Shown in pieces: positions 42,925 to 51,792 of a stretch of 64,000 bases of DNA; position 1 is the first letter of the stretch; every line of letters begins with the position of its first letter. Both the position numbers and the translations under genes were made by a program. The notes under the pieces were generated by a model, which did no database searches, was not told the DNA's origin, and saw only the letters and a list, made by a program, of their open reading frames with translations. The stretch is from Virgifigura sp964551315 (lineage in GTDB: Bacteria > Pseudomonadota > Alphaproteobacteria > Dongiales > Dongiaceae). The stretch covers positions 1 to 64,000 of the forward strand of contig CAZKCM010000013.1 of assembly GCA_964551315.1 (NCBI GenBank), read 5' to 3'.

Positions 42925-43596
42925 ATGTTGGGCGCTCTCAGGCGGTGGCAGGGCGACATCCATCTCGCGACCCTTCTGAGTCTCCAGCTCCTGCTGCTGG
43001 CGTTCTTCGTTCTGCTGACGGCGATGTCCCGGTTCGACGGGGACCGGACCCGCTCGGTGATCGACGGCGTGCAGGCGGCCTTCGCCGGCCCGTCGGCCGA
43101 TCCGGCGGGCCGCCGGCCGGCCGGCCTCGCACCCTGGGGCGCCGCCGGGTGGCCGGGTGAGGCGGCCGCGCTCCGCGCCTTCCGTGAGGAGGTCGGTCGG
43201 CTCGTCCGGGCCGCGATCCCGCTGACCCGGGTCGAAACCGGGGCCCGCGACGACGCCGAGGCGATGCGGATCGCGCTGCCCGTCGAGGCGTTCTTCCGGC
43301 CCGGCGAGGCGCGGCTGAACCCGGCCCGCCAGGCCTTTCTCGAGCGCCTCGTCGCGGCGCTGGACCGGCGGCCGTCCGGCTACCGCTACGAGCTCGAGGC
43401 CCGCCTGCCCGACGGCGACCCGCAGCTTGCCGTCGCGCGCGCCGACGCCCTCGTCCGCGCCCTGGCGGCGGCCGGGGCGGCCGGCCTGTCGGCCGGTGTC
43501 GGGGGCGGGGTCGATGCCGACCGCATCCTCTTCGCGATCCGGCTGGAGAGCGGCCCGGCACCGGCCGGCCTCTTTGCCGAGAGGGCCGGCGAATGA
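42925..43596 (+). CDS. MotB paralogue lacking the proton-carrying Asp
   Basis: A 223-residue protein with a MotB-like membrane segment (LATLLSLQLLLLAFFVLLTA, about 14-33) and a degenerate OmpA-like periplasmic domain (about 100-210). Aligned by eye to the MotB encoded next (FFVLL against LFVML), the channel Asp38 of that protein corresponds to Ser19 here. In the periplasmic part the HTD motif is replaced, while an RA dipeptide (LAVARADALV) remains. It is unlikely to conduct protons and may be a structural or regulatory partner. It overlaps motB by 4 bases. The relationship is inferred from motifs and position. Confidence 0.65.
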   Translation: MLGALRRWQGDIHLATLLSLQLLLLAFFVLLTAMSRFDGDRTRSVIDGVQAAFAGPSADPAGRRPAGLAPWGAAGWPGEAAALRAFREEVGRLVRAAIPLTRVETGARDDAEAMRIALPVEAFFRPGEARLNPARQAFLERLVAALDRRPSGYRYELEARLPDGDPQLAVARADALVRALAAAGAAGLSAGVGGGVDADRILFAIRLESGPAPAGLFAERAGE

Positions 43597-44351
43597 CGGG
43601 CGCCGTGGACCGGTCCGGGCCGGTGGCGGCCGCGCCCCTCGCGCCGGAAGGGCCGGCCCGCGCGACCCGTCCGGGGGCCGGCACCTGGCTGATCACCTTC
43701 ACCGACCTCGCCGCGCTGATGCTCGCCCTCTTCGTCATGCTGTTCTCGATGTCGACGATGGATGAGGCGAAGTGGCGGCGCGTCGCCGCCGCGCTGTCGC
43801 CCGACGGCGACCGGCGGTCCGAGGACGCGGCGCCCGCCGCCTCGGCCGCGCGCAACATCGCCGCGGCGGAGACCGCGCCCGGCCGCGACCTCGATTACCT
43901 GGCGGCGCTGCTGACGCGCCAGATGGAGGCGGAGCCGCGTCTGGCCGAGGCGATCCTGCGCCGCGGCGGCGACCGCATCGTCATCTCGCTGCCGGAGGGG
44001 CTTCTGTTCGCGCCGGACAGCGCGACCCCGCACGCCCGGTCGGCCGCGCCGCTCTTCACCCTGGCCGGGCTCCTGCGGAACCTGCCGAACCGGATCGAGG
44101 TGGAAGGGCACACCGACCCCGACCCGCCGAACGCCGCGCGCTACGCCTCGAACTGGGATCTGTCCCTGCGGCGTGCGCTTGCCGTCCGCTCGGCGCTGGA
44201 GCGGGCCGGCTATTCGCGACCGATCGTCGCGCGCGGCTACGGCGCGTCGCGCTTCGAGGCGCTGTCGCCGCGGCTCGACCCGCGCCGCCGCTACGCGTTG
44301 GCCCGCCGGGTCGACATCGTCATCCACGAGGCTGGGAACTCGCGCTCATGA
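43593..44351 (+). CDS. motB: Flagellar stator protein MotB
   Basis: A 252-residue stator B subunit. The membrane helix carries the essential Asp38 in WLITFTDLAALMLALFVMLF, and the OmpA-like peptidoglycan-binding domain shows RIEVEGHTDPDPPN and SLRRALAVRSALERAGY. The motA partner is not in the window. The start overlaps the preceding paralogue and the stop overlaps the next gene in ATGA, so the three are tightly coupled. Confidence 0.92.
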   Translation: MTGAVDRSGPVAAAPLAPEGPARATRPGAGTWLITFTDLAALMLALFVMLFSMSTMDEAKWRRVAAALSPDGDRRSEDAAPAASAARNIAAAETAPGRDLDYLAALLTRQMEAEPRLAEAILRRGGDRIVISLPEGLLFAPDSATPHARSAAPLFTLAGLLRNLPNRIEVEGHTDPDPPNAARYASNWDLSLRRALAVRSALERAGYSRPIVARGYGASRFEALSPRLDPRRRYALARRVDIVIHEAGNSRS

Positions 44352-47300
44352 AGCGTCATCGCAAGGCTGGATCGTTCCTGCTCCTCGCCGCCGTCGCCGT
44401 GGCGATCGCGGCCCTGTCGCCCCGGCCGGCCGCGCTCGTCGATCCGGCGGCGGCCGAGGAGGGGCGCGCCGAGGCGGTCGCCGTACGCGGCCACGTCGCG
44501 GCCGGGTTCGGCCGGCTGGTGTTCGACTGGCAGAGCCCCGTCGACTACGCCGTTCACCGCGAGCCGGGGGGCGCCCTGGCCATCACCTTCGCGCGGCCGG
44601 CGGAGTTCGCGCTCGACCCGGCGCTGCGGGCGCTCGCCGGCTATATCCGTGCGGCGGAGGTTGGCCAGGGCGGGCGCCGCGTCCTCCTTCGGCTCGCCGG
44701 CGATCCGCGGCTCGATCACTTCCGCAGCCAGGACAGCGTCGTCATCGATTTCATCGGCCCGCCGGCCGAGCCTCCCATCCGCGTGCGGGCGGGGGAGCAT
44801 CCGGGCTTCAGCCGCATCGTCTTCGACTGGACGACGCCGGTCGCCTACATCCTGTCCCGCAACGGAGAGGAGATCCTGCTGCGCTTCCAGGAGTCCCGCG
44901 CGCTCGATCTCGCGGCGGTCAGCGCCGACCTGCCGAGGCGCGTCCGCGCGATCCGGGCGGCGGCCGAGAGCGGCACCGTCGCGGTGCGGATCACTCTGCG
45001 CGACGGCGGCTTCCGGCTGCACGATTTCCGCGTCGGCCCGAAGGTGGTCCTCGACATTCGCGACCCCGAAGGCAGCGCCCCGGCCGCCGTGGCGACGCCG
45101 GCGCCGGTCGGATCGGCCGCCCCGACCGCCGCGGCGAAGCCGGCACCGGCCCAGCCGACCGCCCCCACCGCCGCGGTGCGGCCCGCGCCGCCGGAACCCG
45201 CGGCGCCCACCGCCGCGGCGAAGCCGGCGCTGGGCGCGCCGGCCATGCCCGCGGAGGCGGAGCCGCGCCGGCCGGCGGCCACCGGCGCACCCACGCCGCT
45301 CACGCCGCCAAGCCCGGCGACCCAGGCGCCGCGCGATGGCACGGCCGCGGGGCGCGAGGCCCAGGCGCCGTCGGCCGTTCGCGTTCCGGTCCGGGTCGCG
45401 GCCGATGGGGACGGCGTCACCCTGCGCTTCGCCTGGGCCGAGGCGGTGCCCGCTGCCGCGTTCCGCCGCGCGGGCGCCGTCTGGCTGCTGTTCGCCCGGC
45501 CGGCCCAGTTCGATCTGCAGGAGGTCTTGGCGGTGGACCACCCCTATCTCGGCGACGCGCTCCAGTGGCGGAACGAGGCCGCCACGGTGCTTCAGCTCAA
45601 GAGCCCGCCGGAGGCGGTGCCGCGGCTGAGCCGCGACGGCACCCACTGGCTCGTCGATCTGCGCGCGCGGCCCGACGCGCCCGAGGCGGCGCTTCCGCAA
45701 CGGATCGAGCGCGGCGGCGCGCAGGCCGGCGTGCGCCTGCGGCTGGAGGCGCCGATGGTCGGCGCCGCGATCCCGGTGAAGGATCCGGAGGTCGGCGACA
45801 GCCTGGTCGTGGCGCCGCTGCTGGAGCCCGGCCTCGGTGTCGCCCGCGGGCAGGAATGGCCGGAGTTCCGGCTGCTGCCGACGCTGCAGGGCATCGCCGT
45901 GGTTCCGCGGGCGGACGATCTCGTCGTCCGCGCCGAGGCCGGCCGCGTCCTGATCGACCGCGCCGGCGGCCTCCTGGCCTCGGAGGAGATGCGGCGCCTG
46001 GCGGTCGCCGACGGCGGGGCGGCGGCGCGCGCCGGGGCGGCGGCTGCGCGGGCGAAGGAGACAGAGCCGCGCCTGTTCGACCTGCCGGCTTGGCGGCGCA
46101 ACGGCCCCTCGACCTTCGTCATGGACCGCCAGGCCCTGCAGCGCGCGGTCGTCGAGGTTCCCGCCGACCGGCAGGCCGCTGCCCGGCTCGACCTCGCGCG
46201 GTTCTTCTTCGCGCACGGCCTGGCCGTGGAGGCGTCGGGCGTCCTCGACCTGATCCGGCGGGAATCGCCGGAGCGCATGGACGAGCCGGAGCTCCTGCTG
46301 CTGACCGGCGCCAGCGCCCTCCTGCGGGGCGACGACGCGGAGGCGGAGCGCTATCTGGCGAGCGCGGCGCTCGACGGCGAGCCGGAGGCGGAGCTGTGGC
46401 GCGCGGCGCTCGCCGCCGGGTCGGCCGCCCGGACCGGCGCCTGGGACGACGTGGCCCGGGCGTTCCAGCGGCATGCCGGGCTTATCGACGATTATCCGGA
46501 ATCCGTCCGCTTCCGGCTGCGGCTGCTGGCCGCCGAGGCGATGATCGAGGCCGGCGATCCGGTCGCGGCGCTGGCGCCGCTCGACGCCATGCGCGCGGAT
46601 TCCCCGGACCGGGAGCAGGCCGACCAGATCGCCTTCCTGGAGGCGCGGCGGGCGGCCGTCGAGGGGCGGTTGTCGCGGGCCATCGCGATCTGGGAGCGGC
46701 TGACCGACAGCCCGCACCAGCCGACTCAGGCCCGGGCCCGCTTCGCCCTCGCCGATACGCTGCTGAAGGAGGGCCTGATCGCCCGGGCGGAGGCGATCGA
46801 GCGGCTGGAGCGCGTCCGCTTCCTGTGGCGCGGCGGCCCGTTCGAGTTCGCCGTTCTGCACCGCCTCGGGCAGCTCTACCTGGCCGAGGGAAAGATGCGC
46901 GACGGGCTGACGACCCTGCGCCAGGCCGTGTCGCGCTTCCCCGATGACCCGCGCGCCGGCGCGGCGACGCAGGAGATGGCCGAAGCCTTCCGCGTCCTCT
47001 ATCTGGAGGGCGGCGCCGACCGCCTGTCGCCGCTGGTCGCGGTCGCGCTGTTTGACGAGTTCCGGGAGCTGACGCCGCCGGGCGAGGAGGGCGACGCCAT
47101 GATCGCGGCGCTGGCCGACCGGCTTGTCGCCGTTGACCTGCTGGACCGCGCGGCGATCCTGCTTGAGGACCAGGTGATCCACCGCCTGTCCGGCGCGGAG
47201 AAGGCGCGCGTCGGCGCGCGGCTCGCGGCGGTCCGCCTCCTCGACCGGCAGCCGGAGGCCGCCCTGAAGGCGCTGGCCGCAAGCGCCGTGCCGGACCTGC

Positions 47301-47806
47301 CGGAGCCGCTGGAGCGGCAGCGGCGGCATCTTGAGGCCCGCGCGCTGTTCGACTCCGAGCGCGGGACCGAGGCGCTGGCGCTGCTCGAAGGCGATGACAG
47401 CTACGACGCCGCCCTGCTGCGCGCCGACATGCTCTGGCGCCTGCGGGAATGGCCCGGCGCGGCCGAGGCCCTCGCCGTCCTGCTCGACAAGGTCGAAGCC
47501 GGGGCCGGGCCGGAGGATGCCCGCGGCGAGGCCCAACCGTCGGTCGCCCGACTCGTCCTCAACCGGGCCATCGCACTCACCCTTGCCGGCGAGAGCGCGC
47601 GCCTCGCCGCCCTCGCCGACCGCTACGGCGCGCTCATGGCAAAGGACCCCCTGGGCGACTCATTCCGGCTGCTGACCGCCGGGACCGATGCGTTCGATAC
47701 GCCCCGCACGATCGCCGAACGGCTTGCCGGCGCCGGCGATCTCGCCAACCTCATGGCCACCTACCGCCAGCGCCTCCAGACCGCCAGCCGGGGCGAGGGC
47801 GGCTGA
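44348..47806 (+). CDS. Very large periplasmic AMIN-like/TPR-like protein
   Basis: An 1152-residue protein starting MKRHRKAGSFLLLAAVAVAI, with a signal peptide to about residue 38. Two beta-rich AMIN-like modules follow (about 45-235), sharing RLVFDWQSPVDYAVHR and RIVFDWTTPVAYILSR; then a Pro/Ala linker of APTAAAKPAP-type units (about 238-340), a third similar module (about 345-430), and from about 590 an all-helical TPR-like region to the end. AMIN domains bind cell-wall components in other proteins. Its coupling to motB suggests a role in anchoring or assembling the stator (inference). I know no established function for it. Confidence 0.8.
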   Translation: MKRHRKAGSFLLLAAVAVAIAALSPRPAALVDPAAAEEGRAEAVAVRGHVAAGFGRLVFDWQSPVDYAVHREPGGALAITFARPAEFALDPALRALAGYIRAAEVGQGGRRVLLRLAGDPRLDHFRSQDSVVIDFIGPPAEPPIRVRAGEHPGFSRIVFDWTTPVAYILSRNGEEILLRFQESRALDLAAVSADLPRRVRAIRAAAESGTVAVRITLRDGGFRLHDFRVGPKVVLDIRDPEGSAPAAVATPAPVGSAAPTAAAKPAPAQPTAPTAAVRPAPPEPAAPTAAAKPALGAPAMPAEAEPRRPAATGAPTPLTPPSPATQAPRDGTAAGREAQAPSAVRVPVRVAADGDGVTLRFAWAEAVPAAAFRRAGAVWLLFARPAQFDLQEVLAVDHPYLGDALQWRNEAATVLQLKSPPEAVPRLSRDGTHWLVDLRARPDAPEAALPQRIERGGAQAGVRLRLEAPMVGAAIPVKDPEVGDSLVVAPLLEPGLGVARGQEWPEFRLLPTLQGIAVVPRADDLVVRAEAGRVLIDRAGGLLASEEMRRLAVADGGAAARAGAAAARAKETEPRLFDLPAWRRNGPSTFVMDRQALQRAVVEVPADRQAAARLDLARFFFAHGLAVEASGVLDLIRRESPERMDEPELLLLTGASALLRGDDAEAERYLASAALDGEPEAELWRAALAAGSAARTGAWDDVARAFQRHAGLIDDYPESVRFRLRLLAAEAMIEAGDPVAALAPLDAMRADSPDREQADQIAFLEARRAAVEGRLSRAIAIWERLTDSPHQPTQARARFALADTLLKEGLIARAEAIERLERVRFLWRGGPFEFAVLHRLGQLYLAEGKMRDGLTTLRQAVSRFPDDPRAGAATQEMAEAFRVLYLEGGADRLSPLVAVALFDEFRELTPPGEEGDAMIAALADRLVAVDLLDRAAILLEDQVIHRLSGAEKARVGARLAAVRLLDRQPEAALKALAASAVPDLPEPLERQRRHLEARALFDSERGTEALALLEGDDSYDAALLRADMLWRLREWPGAAEALAVLLDKVEAGAGPEDARGEAQPSVARLVLNRAIALTLAGESARLAALADRYGALMAKDPLGDSFRLLTAGTDAFDTPRTIAERLAGAGDLANLMATYRQRLQTASRGEGG

Positions 47807-47814
47807 TCCTCGAT

Positions 47815-47847
47815 CGCCGCGTGGCCGCGGCGACGGATGGCGGCCAC
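47815..47847 (+). terminator. Overlapping hairpins after the motor operon
   Basis: CGCCGCG-TGGC-CGCGGCG (47815-47832) and GTGGCCGC-N11-GCGGCCAC (47821-47847) begin nine bases after the stop of the large AMIN/TPR gene. They overlap, so only one can form at a time. No U-tract is present. Confidence 0.35.
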
Positions 47848-47949
47848 GCTCGGGACACGGAGTTCCCACAGTATTGCCACTTGCACACGGTACCGCGGTG
47901 CCTAGGTGGCGGGGTGCCGGGCGGGGGCCGATCAGGTCAGGAGGGTGCA

Positions 47950-48207
47950 ATGGGCATCTATTTCGCTCTGGTCCAACAGCGTGACGACCGGCGCTTCAGG
48001 GCCGAGGTTCCCGACTTCCCCTGCTGCATCGCCGACGGGCCAAGCGCGGAAGCGGCCGTGGCCAATGCGCGCCGGCTGGTTGCCGATCGCGTGGCGGCCA
48101 TGCGCGACGCGGCCATGCCGGTGCCGAAGGGCCGCTCGCTTCCCCTGGCGATGGCGCGGCGCTCGGGGCGGTCCGTCATCAAGGCCGTGGCGATCGCCAC
48201 GCCGTAG
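47950..48207 (+). CDS. HicB-like small protein
   Basis: An 85-residue protein starting MGIYFALVQQRDDRRFRAEV. The beta-strand pattern VPDFPCCIADGPSAEAAVAN is typical of the HicB/UPF0150 fold, used by antitoxins of HicAB systems. Its C-terminus is basic. The start has a strong AGGAGG five bases upstream. No hicA-like toxin gene is next to it, so it may be a solitary HicB-fold protein. Confidence 0.65.
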   Translation: MGIYFALVQQRDDRRFRAEVPDFPCCIADGPSAEAAVANARRLVADRVAAMRDAAMPVPKGRSLPLAMARRSGRSVIKAVAIATP

Positions 48208-48261
48208 CCGTTCGAGACCCCGCCGCCGGCCGACCCGGCCAGGTGCCGGCCCCGGTGCCGG

Positions 48262-48924
48262 TCACACCCGGTGTCGATCGCGTCCCGGGCCGAACCGGTA
48301 GGGCGGCCCCAGGCGCACGAGGCCGTAGCAAAGGGCGGCCAGGGCGACGCCACCCACCACGTCGATCGCATAGTGCTGCTTGGTGGTCAGCGTCGATAGG
48401 ATGATCGCCCCGGCCCAGACCGGCGCAATCAGCCGCCACGCCCCCCGTTCCGGATACAGGGCGGCGGCCGCGAGGCAGGCATTCGCCACATGCAGGGACG
48501 GGAAGGCATTGACCTGCGGATCGACCAGATAGAGCAGCCACCACAGAAAGCCCGTCGCGCCGGTCAGGTCCGGCGACTGGCGTCCGATGATCGTCGGCCA
48601 GAGCGCGAAGACGACGAGCCCGAGGGCCGCCGACAGCAGCATGGCATAGAAGGCGTGGCTGCGCCGAACGTCGTCGCGGGTCACCCAGAGCGCCAGGAAC
48701 AGGAACGGGAACTGCGACAGGTAGATCCAGATCGTCCACTCGAGAAAGGGGATCGCCGTGTCGACGACGGTGTTGTCGAGATAGCGCGGCTGACCCAGGC
48801 GAAGCTTGACGGGGATACCGTAAAGCACGAGCAGCGCGAGGCCGCCGAGCAGGATGGCCCGACCGCGGTTCCCGCGGTGGATCGCCGGCAGGGAGAACCG
48901 TCTCGCGATCGCCGTCTCACTCAT
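48262..48924 (-). CDS. PAP2-family membrane phosphatase
   Basis: A 220-residue polytopic membrane protein of the PAP2/inositolphosphotransferase type. The active-site motifs NAFPSLHVANACLA (first His) and TTKQHYAIDVVGG (second His and Asp) match PAP2 motifs C2 and C3. Five or six membrane helices are visible. The ATG at 48924 (MSETAIARRF) is preferred over a start 21 codons earlier. Such enzymes act on lipid phosphates; the substrate here is unknown. Confidence 0.85.
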   Translation of the reverse strand: MSETAIARRFSLPAIHRGNRGRAILLGGLALLVLYGIPVKLRLGQPRYLDNTVVDTAIPFLEWTIWIYLSQFPFLFLALWVTRDDVRRSHAFYAMLLSAALGLVVFALWPTIIGRQSPDLTGATGFLWWLLYLVDPQVNAFPSLHVANACLAAAALYPERGAWRLIAPVWAGAIILSTLTTKQHYAIDVVGGVALAALCYGLVRLGPPYRFGPGRDRHRV

Positions 48925-49277
48925 CGCTGTCCATCGATCCGTTTCGGCGCAGAGGACATGATGCGATCGATACGCGCGTGCCGGCAACGGACGTCTGGGT
49001 CATGCGCCTCGGTCGGAACCGGTTACCTCGTCCGGCGATGCCGGCGGCCAAACCAAGGTGTCGTCGCCTTCATCGGAAGGCAAGCCCCCGACGGCCGGGT
49101 CGCGACAGGGCACCGTCTCCACGACTAGCCTCCCCGACGGGCGAAGAAGACGGGCATGCGGCCGCGGGTCACCGGACCCGTGCTCCCCGATCGGCAGGAA
49201 CGAAGAATCGGCGCCGCCGCTATGTCCGCCGGCGCCAAATCTTGACCGCCACGGCGGTTCCGGGCAGACCATCGGGG
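48925..49277. other. 353-base divergent intergenic region
   Basis: It separates the PAP2 gene (minus) from the sensor kinase (plus) and should hold both promoters. An open frame extends upstream of the kinase but its sequence looks non-coding (Arg/Pro-rich, no domain). I see no clear promoter box or repeat. Confidence 0.4.
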
Positions 49278-50876
49278 ATGGCGATGACCATTCGGGCCCG
49301 GATCCGGCTGCTCCAGCTGGTGGTCGGCGGCGCCGTGCTGCTGATGGCCGCGGCCGTCTTCCTCGCGGCCCGCAGCGTCGATGACCAGAGGGAGGAGGTG
49401 CGCTGGGCGCACCGGCAGCTCGACGCCATCACGACCCTGGCGGTTCAGGCGAACCGGCATTCGGCGAGCCTCGCGGCCCTGCTGCTGATCGGCGACACGG
49501 CGAGGCCGGGGCTCAACGACGCCCGGGCACGGATCGGCGCAGCGCTGGACGAGCTCGAGGACGCCACCAATCGCCAGGTGGCCGCGGCGCGGCAGCCGGA
49601 GGTGCGCCGCCGCGAGCTGGCGGAGCTCGACCGGATCGAGCGGATCCGCGGGATCTATCGCGAGATCGACGCGTCGGTGAAGCGGCTGCTGGCACTGCGC
49701 GACGCGGGGCGCCGGGAGGCGGCCGTCGGGCTCTTCCTGCGCGACATCGAGAACCGGCTCGAGCGCGAGCTCGAGATCCTGATCGCCGAAGCGGTCGCGG
49801 GCGAGCGCCGCGAGGTCGACGAGGCGGAGCGGGAGGCGGCGGCGACGGCACGGCGGCTGGCCGCCCTGATCGCCGCAGCGACGATCCTCGCCCTGGCCGT
49901 GACGGCGATCGCCGGGCGCCGGCTCGACCGCTTCATCATTCGTCCGGTTCGCGAGCTGACGACGGGCGCCGTCGCCCTCGGCCGCGGCGACCTGTCGCGG
50001 CGCATCGCCTATGCCGGCCGGGACGAGCTCGGCCTGCTGGCGGCGCGGTTCAACGACATGGCCGAACAGCTCAAGGAGCAGCACGGCCGCCTGCTCGCCG
50101 CGCGCTCCGATCTCGAGGAGCAGGTGCGCCGGCGGACGGCGGAGCTCGAGGCGGCCAACCGCCGGCTGCGCGATCTCGACCGTCTGCGGGTGCAGTTCCT
50201 GGCCGACATCAGCCACGAGCTGCGCACGCCGCTCACCGTGCTGCGCGGCGAGGCCGAGGTGACCTTGCGGGCGCGGAACGCCGCCGCGGCCGACTATCGG
50301 GAGACGCTGGCGCGCATCGTCGCCCAGGCCGCGGACATGGGGCGGCTGGTGGACGATCTGCTCTTCCTGGCGCGGTCGGAAACGGACACGGTCCGGTTCG
50401 ACCGGGCGGACCTGGACCTGGTCCCTCTCGTCGCCGAGGCGGCGCGCGAGGCCGAGGCGCTGGGCCGGCCGAAGGGGGTCGCGATCGCGCTCGACGCGCC
50501 GGAAAGCCCGGTGATCGTCGAGGGCGACCGGCAGCGCCTGAAGCAGACCCTTGCCATTGTTCTGGACAATGCGGTGAAGTATTCCGACCGGGACGGCGTC
50601 GTCGCGATCGCGCTGGCGGCCGACGGCGCTGAGGCGGAGATCGTCGTGCGCAACCGCGGCGTCGGCGTGGCGCCGGAGGACCTGCCCTACGTCTTCGAGC
50701 GGTTCTACCGCGGACGCGAGCACGATCCGGAGGGATCGGCGGGCGGCAGCGGCCTTGGCCTCGCGATCGCCAAGAGAATCGTCGACAAGCATCGCGGCAC
50801 GATCGCCCTGGCCAGCGACGGGCCATGCACGGCGGTACGGGTCCGGCTGCCCCTTGCCGGGGGCGGGTCGGAATAG
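49278..50876 (+). CDS. Sensor histidine kinase (two-component)
   Basis: A 532-residue membrane kinase. Two membrane helices (about 8-30 and 190-212) frame a periplasmic helical sensor region. A HAMP domain (FIIRPVRELTTGAVALGRGD), a coiled coil, the H box ADISHELRTPLTVLRGEAEV (His near 313), the N box AIVLDNAVKYSD and the G box GGSGLGLAIAKRIVDKHRGT follow. The ATG at 49278 begins just before the first helix; ATG 49284 is also possible. It is followed by its regulator gene 89 bases later. Its stimulus cannot be read from the sequence. Confidence 0.9.
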   Translation: MAMTIRARIRLLQLVVGGAVLLMAAAVFLAARSVDDQREEVRWAHRQLDAITTLAVQANRHSASLAALLLIGDTARPGLNDARARIGAALDELEDATNRQVAAARQPEVRRRELAELDRIERIRGIYREIDASVKRLLALRDAGRREAAVGLFLRDIENRLERELEILIAEAVAGERREVDEAEREAAATARRLAALIAAATILALAVTAIAGRRLDRFIIRPVRELTTGAVALGRGDLSRRIAYAGRDELGLLAARFNDMAEQLKEQHGRLLAARSDLEEQVRRRTAELEAANRRLRDLDRLRVQFLADISHELRTPLTVLRGEAEVTLRARNAAAADYRETLARIVAQAADMGRLVDDLLFLARSETDTVRFDRADLDLVPLVAEAAREAEALGRPKGVAIALDAPESPVIVEGDRQRLKQTLAIVLDNAVKYSDRDGVVAIALAADGAEAEIVVRNRGVGVAPEDLPYVFERFYRGREHDPEGSAGGSGLGLAIAKRIVDKHRGTIALASDGPCTAVRVRLPLAGGGSE

Positions 50877-50965
50877 GATCGGTGCGGCCGAACCGATCAC
50901 GGCACCGCGCCGTTCTTCCCGGTAAGGGGGGCGATCGGTGGCGGGACGGCCGAGGAGGAGAACGA

Positions 50966-51640
50966 GTGCCCAAGCTGCTGCTCGTCGAGGACGATCCGCG
51001 CGTCGCCGGCTTCCTGCGGCGCGGGTTGGAGGCGGAGGGATATGTCGTCGACGTCGCCGGCAACGGCCGGGACGGCCTCGCCCGCGCGCGGACGCAGGAA
51101 TACGGGCTGATCATCCTCGACCGCATGCTGCCGCAGCTCGACGGGCTGGAGCTGTGCCGCAGGCTGCGCGCGGAGCGGTGCGAGAGCCTGGTCCTGATGC
51201 TGACGGCCAGGGACGCGCTGCCGGACAAGGTCGAAGGCCTGCAGAGCGGGGCTGACGACTACCTGACGAAGCCGTTCGCCTTCGACGAGCTGCTGGCCCG
51301 GGTCGTTGCCCTGCTGCGGCGCGGGCGGTCCCGCCCGGCCCCGGAGGTGCTGCGCGTCGGCGACCTGACGCTCGATCCGGCCTCGCGGCGGGCGATCCGC
51401 GACGGGCGCGAGATTCCGCTGACGGTCCGGGAGTTCGCGCTGCTCCGCTATCTCATGGCGAACGCCGGAACCGTGGTGAGCCGGGCGCGCCTGCTCAGCG
51501 ACGTCTGGCGCTACGACTTCGATCCGGGCACCAAGCTGGTGGACGTCTACGTTCGCTACCTGCGGCAGAAGATCGACGCGGGCGCGGCGAAGCCGCTGAT
51601 CCACACGGTGCGCGGCTTCGGCTACATGATCGCGGAATGA
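50966..51640 (+). CDS. OmpR-family response regulator
   Basis: A 224-residue regulator with a receiver domain (Asp9-Asp10 and phospho-acceptor Asp52 in LIILDRMLPQLDG; Lys in YLTKPFAFDELLAR) and a C-terminal winged helix (LTVREFALLRYLMANAGTVV, VDVYVRYLRQKID, HTVRGFGYMIAE). The start is a GTG at 50966 giving MPKLLLVEDD, with GAGGAGGAG upstream. It is the partner of the kinase before it; the PQQ-associated genes that follow are possible targets (inference). Confidence 0.93.
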   Translation: MPKLLLVEDDPRVAGFLRRGLEAEGYVVDVAGNGRDGLARARTQEYGLIILDRMLPQLDGLELCRRLRAERCESLVLMLTARDALPDKVEGLQSGADDYLTKPFAFDELLARVVALLRRGRSRPAPEVLRVGDLTLDPASRRAIRDGREIPLTVREFALLRYLMANAGTVVSRARLLSDVWRYDFDPGTKLVDVYVRYLRQKIDAGAAKPLIHTVRGFGYMIAE

Positions 51641-51792
51641 CCGGACGGCGCACGGCCGGCGGCACGCGGTCCAAACTTTAACCATATTCTCTCCGATTTC
51701 TAACCCACCGCCGCGCATGCCCGTGGCACAGTGGGCCAAAATGCGCTTCCCTTCGAGGGGAGCGAAGTTGGATCGGGAGGAGGTCAGTGCGT

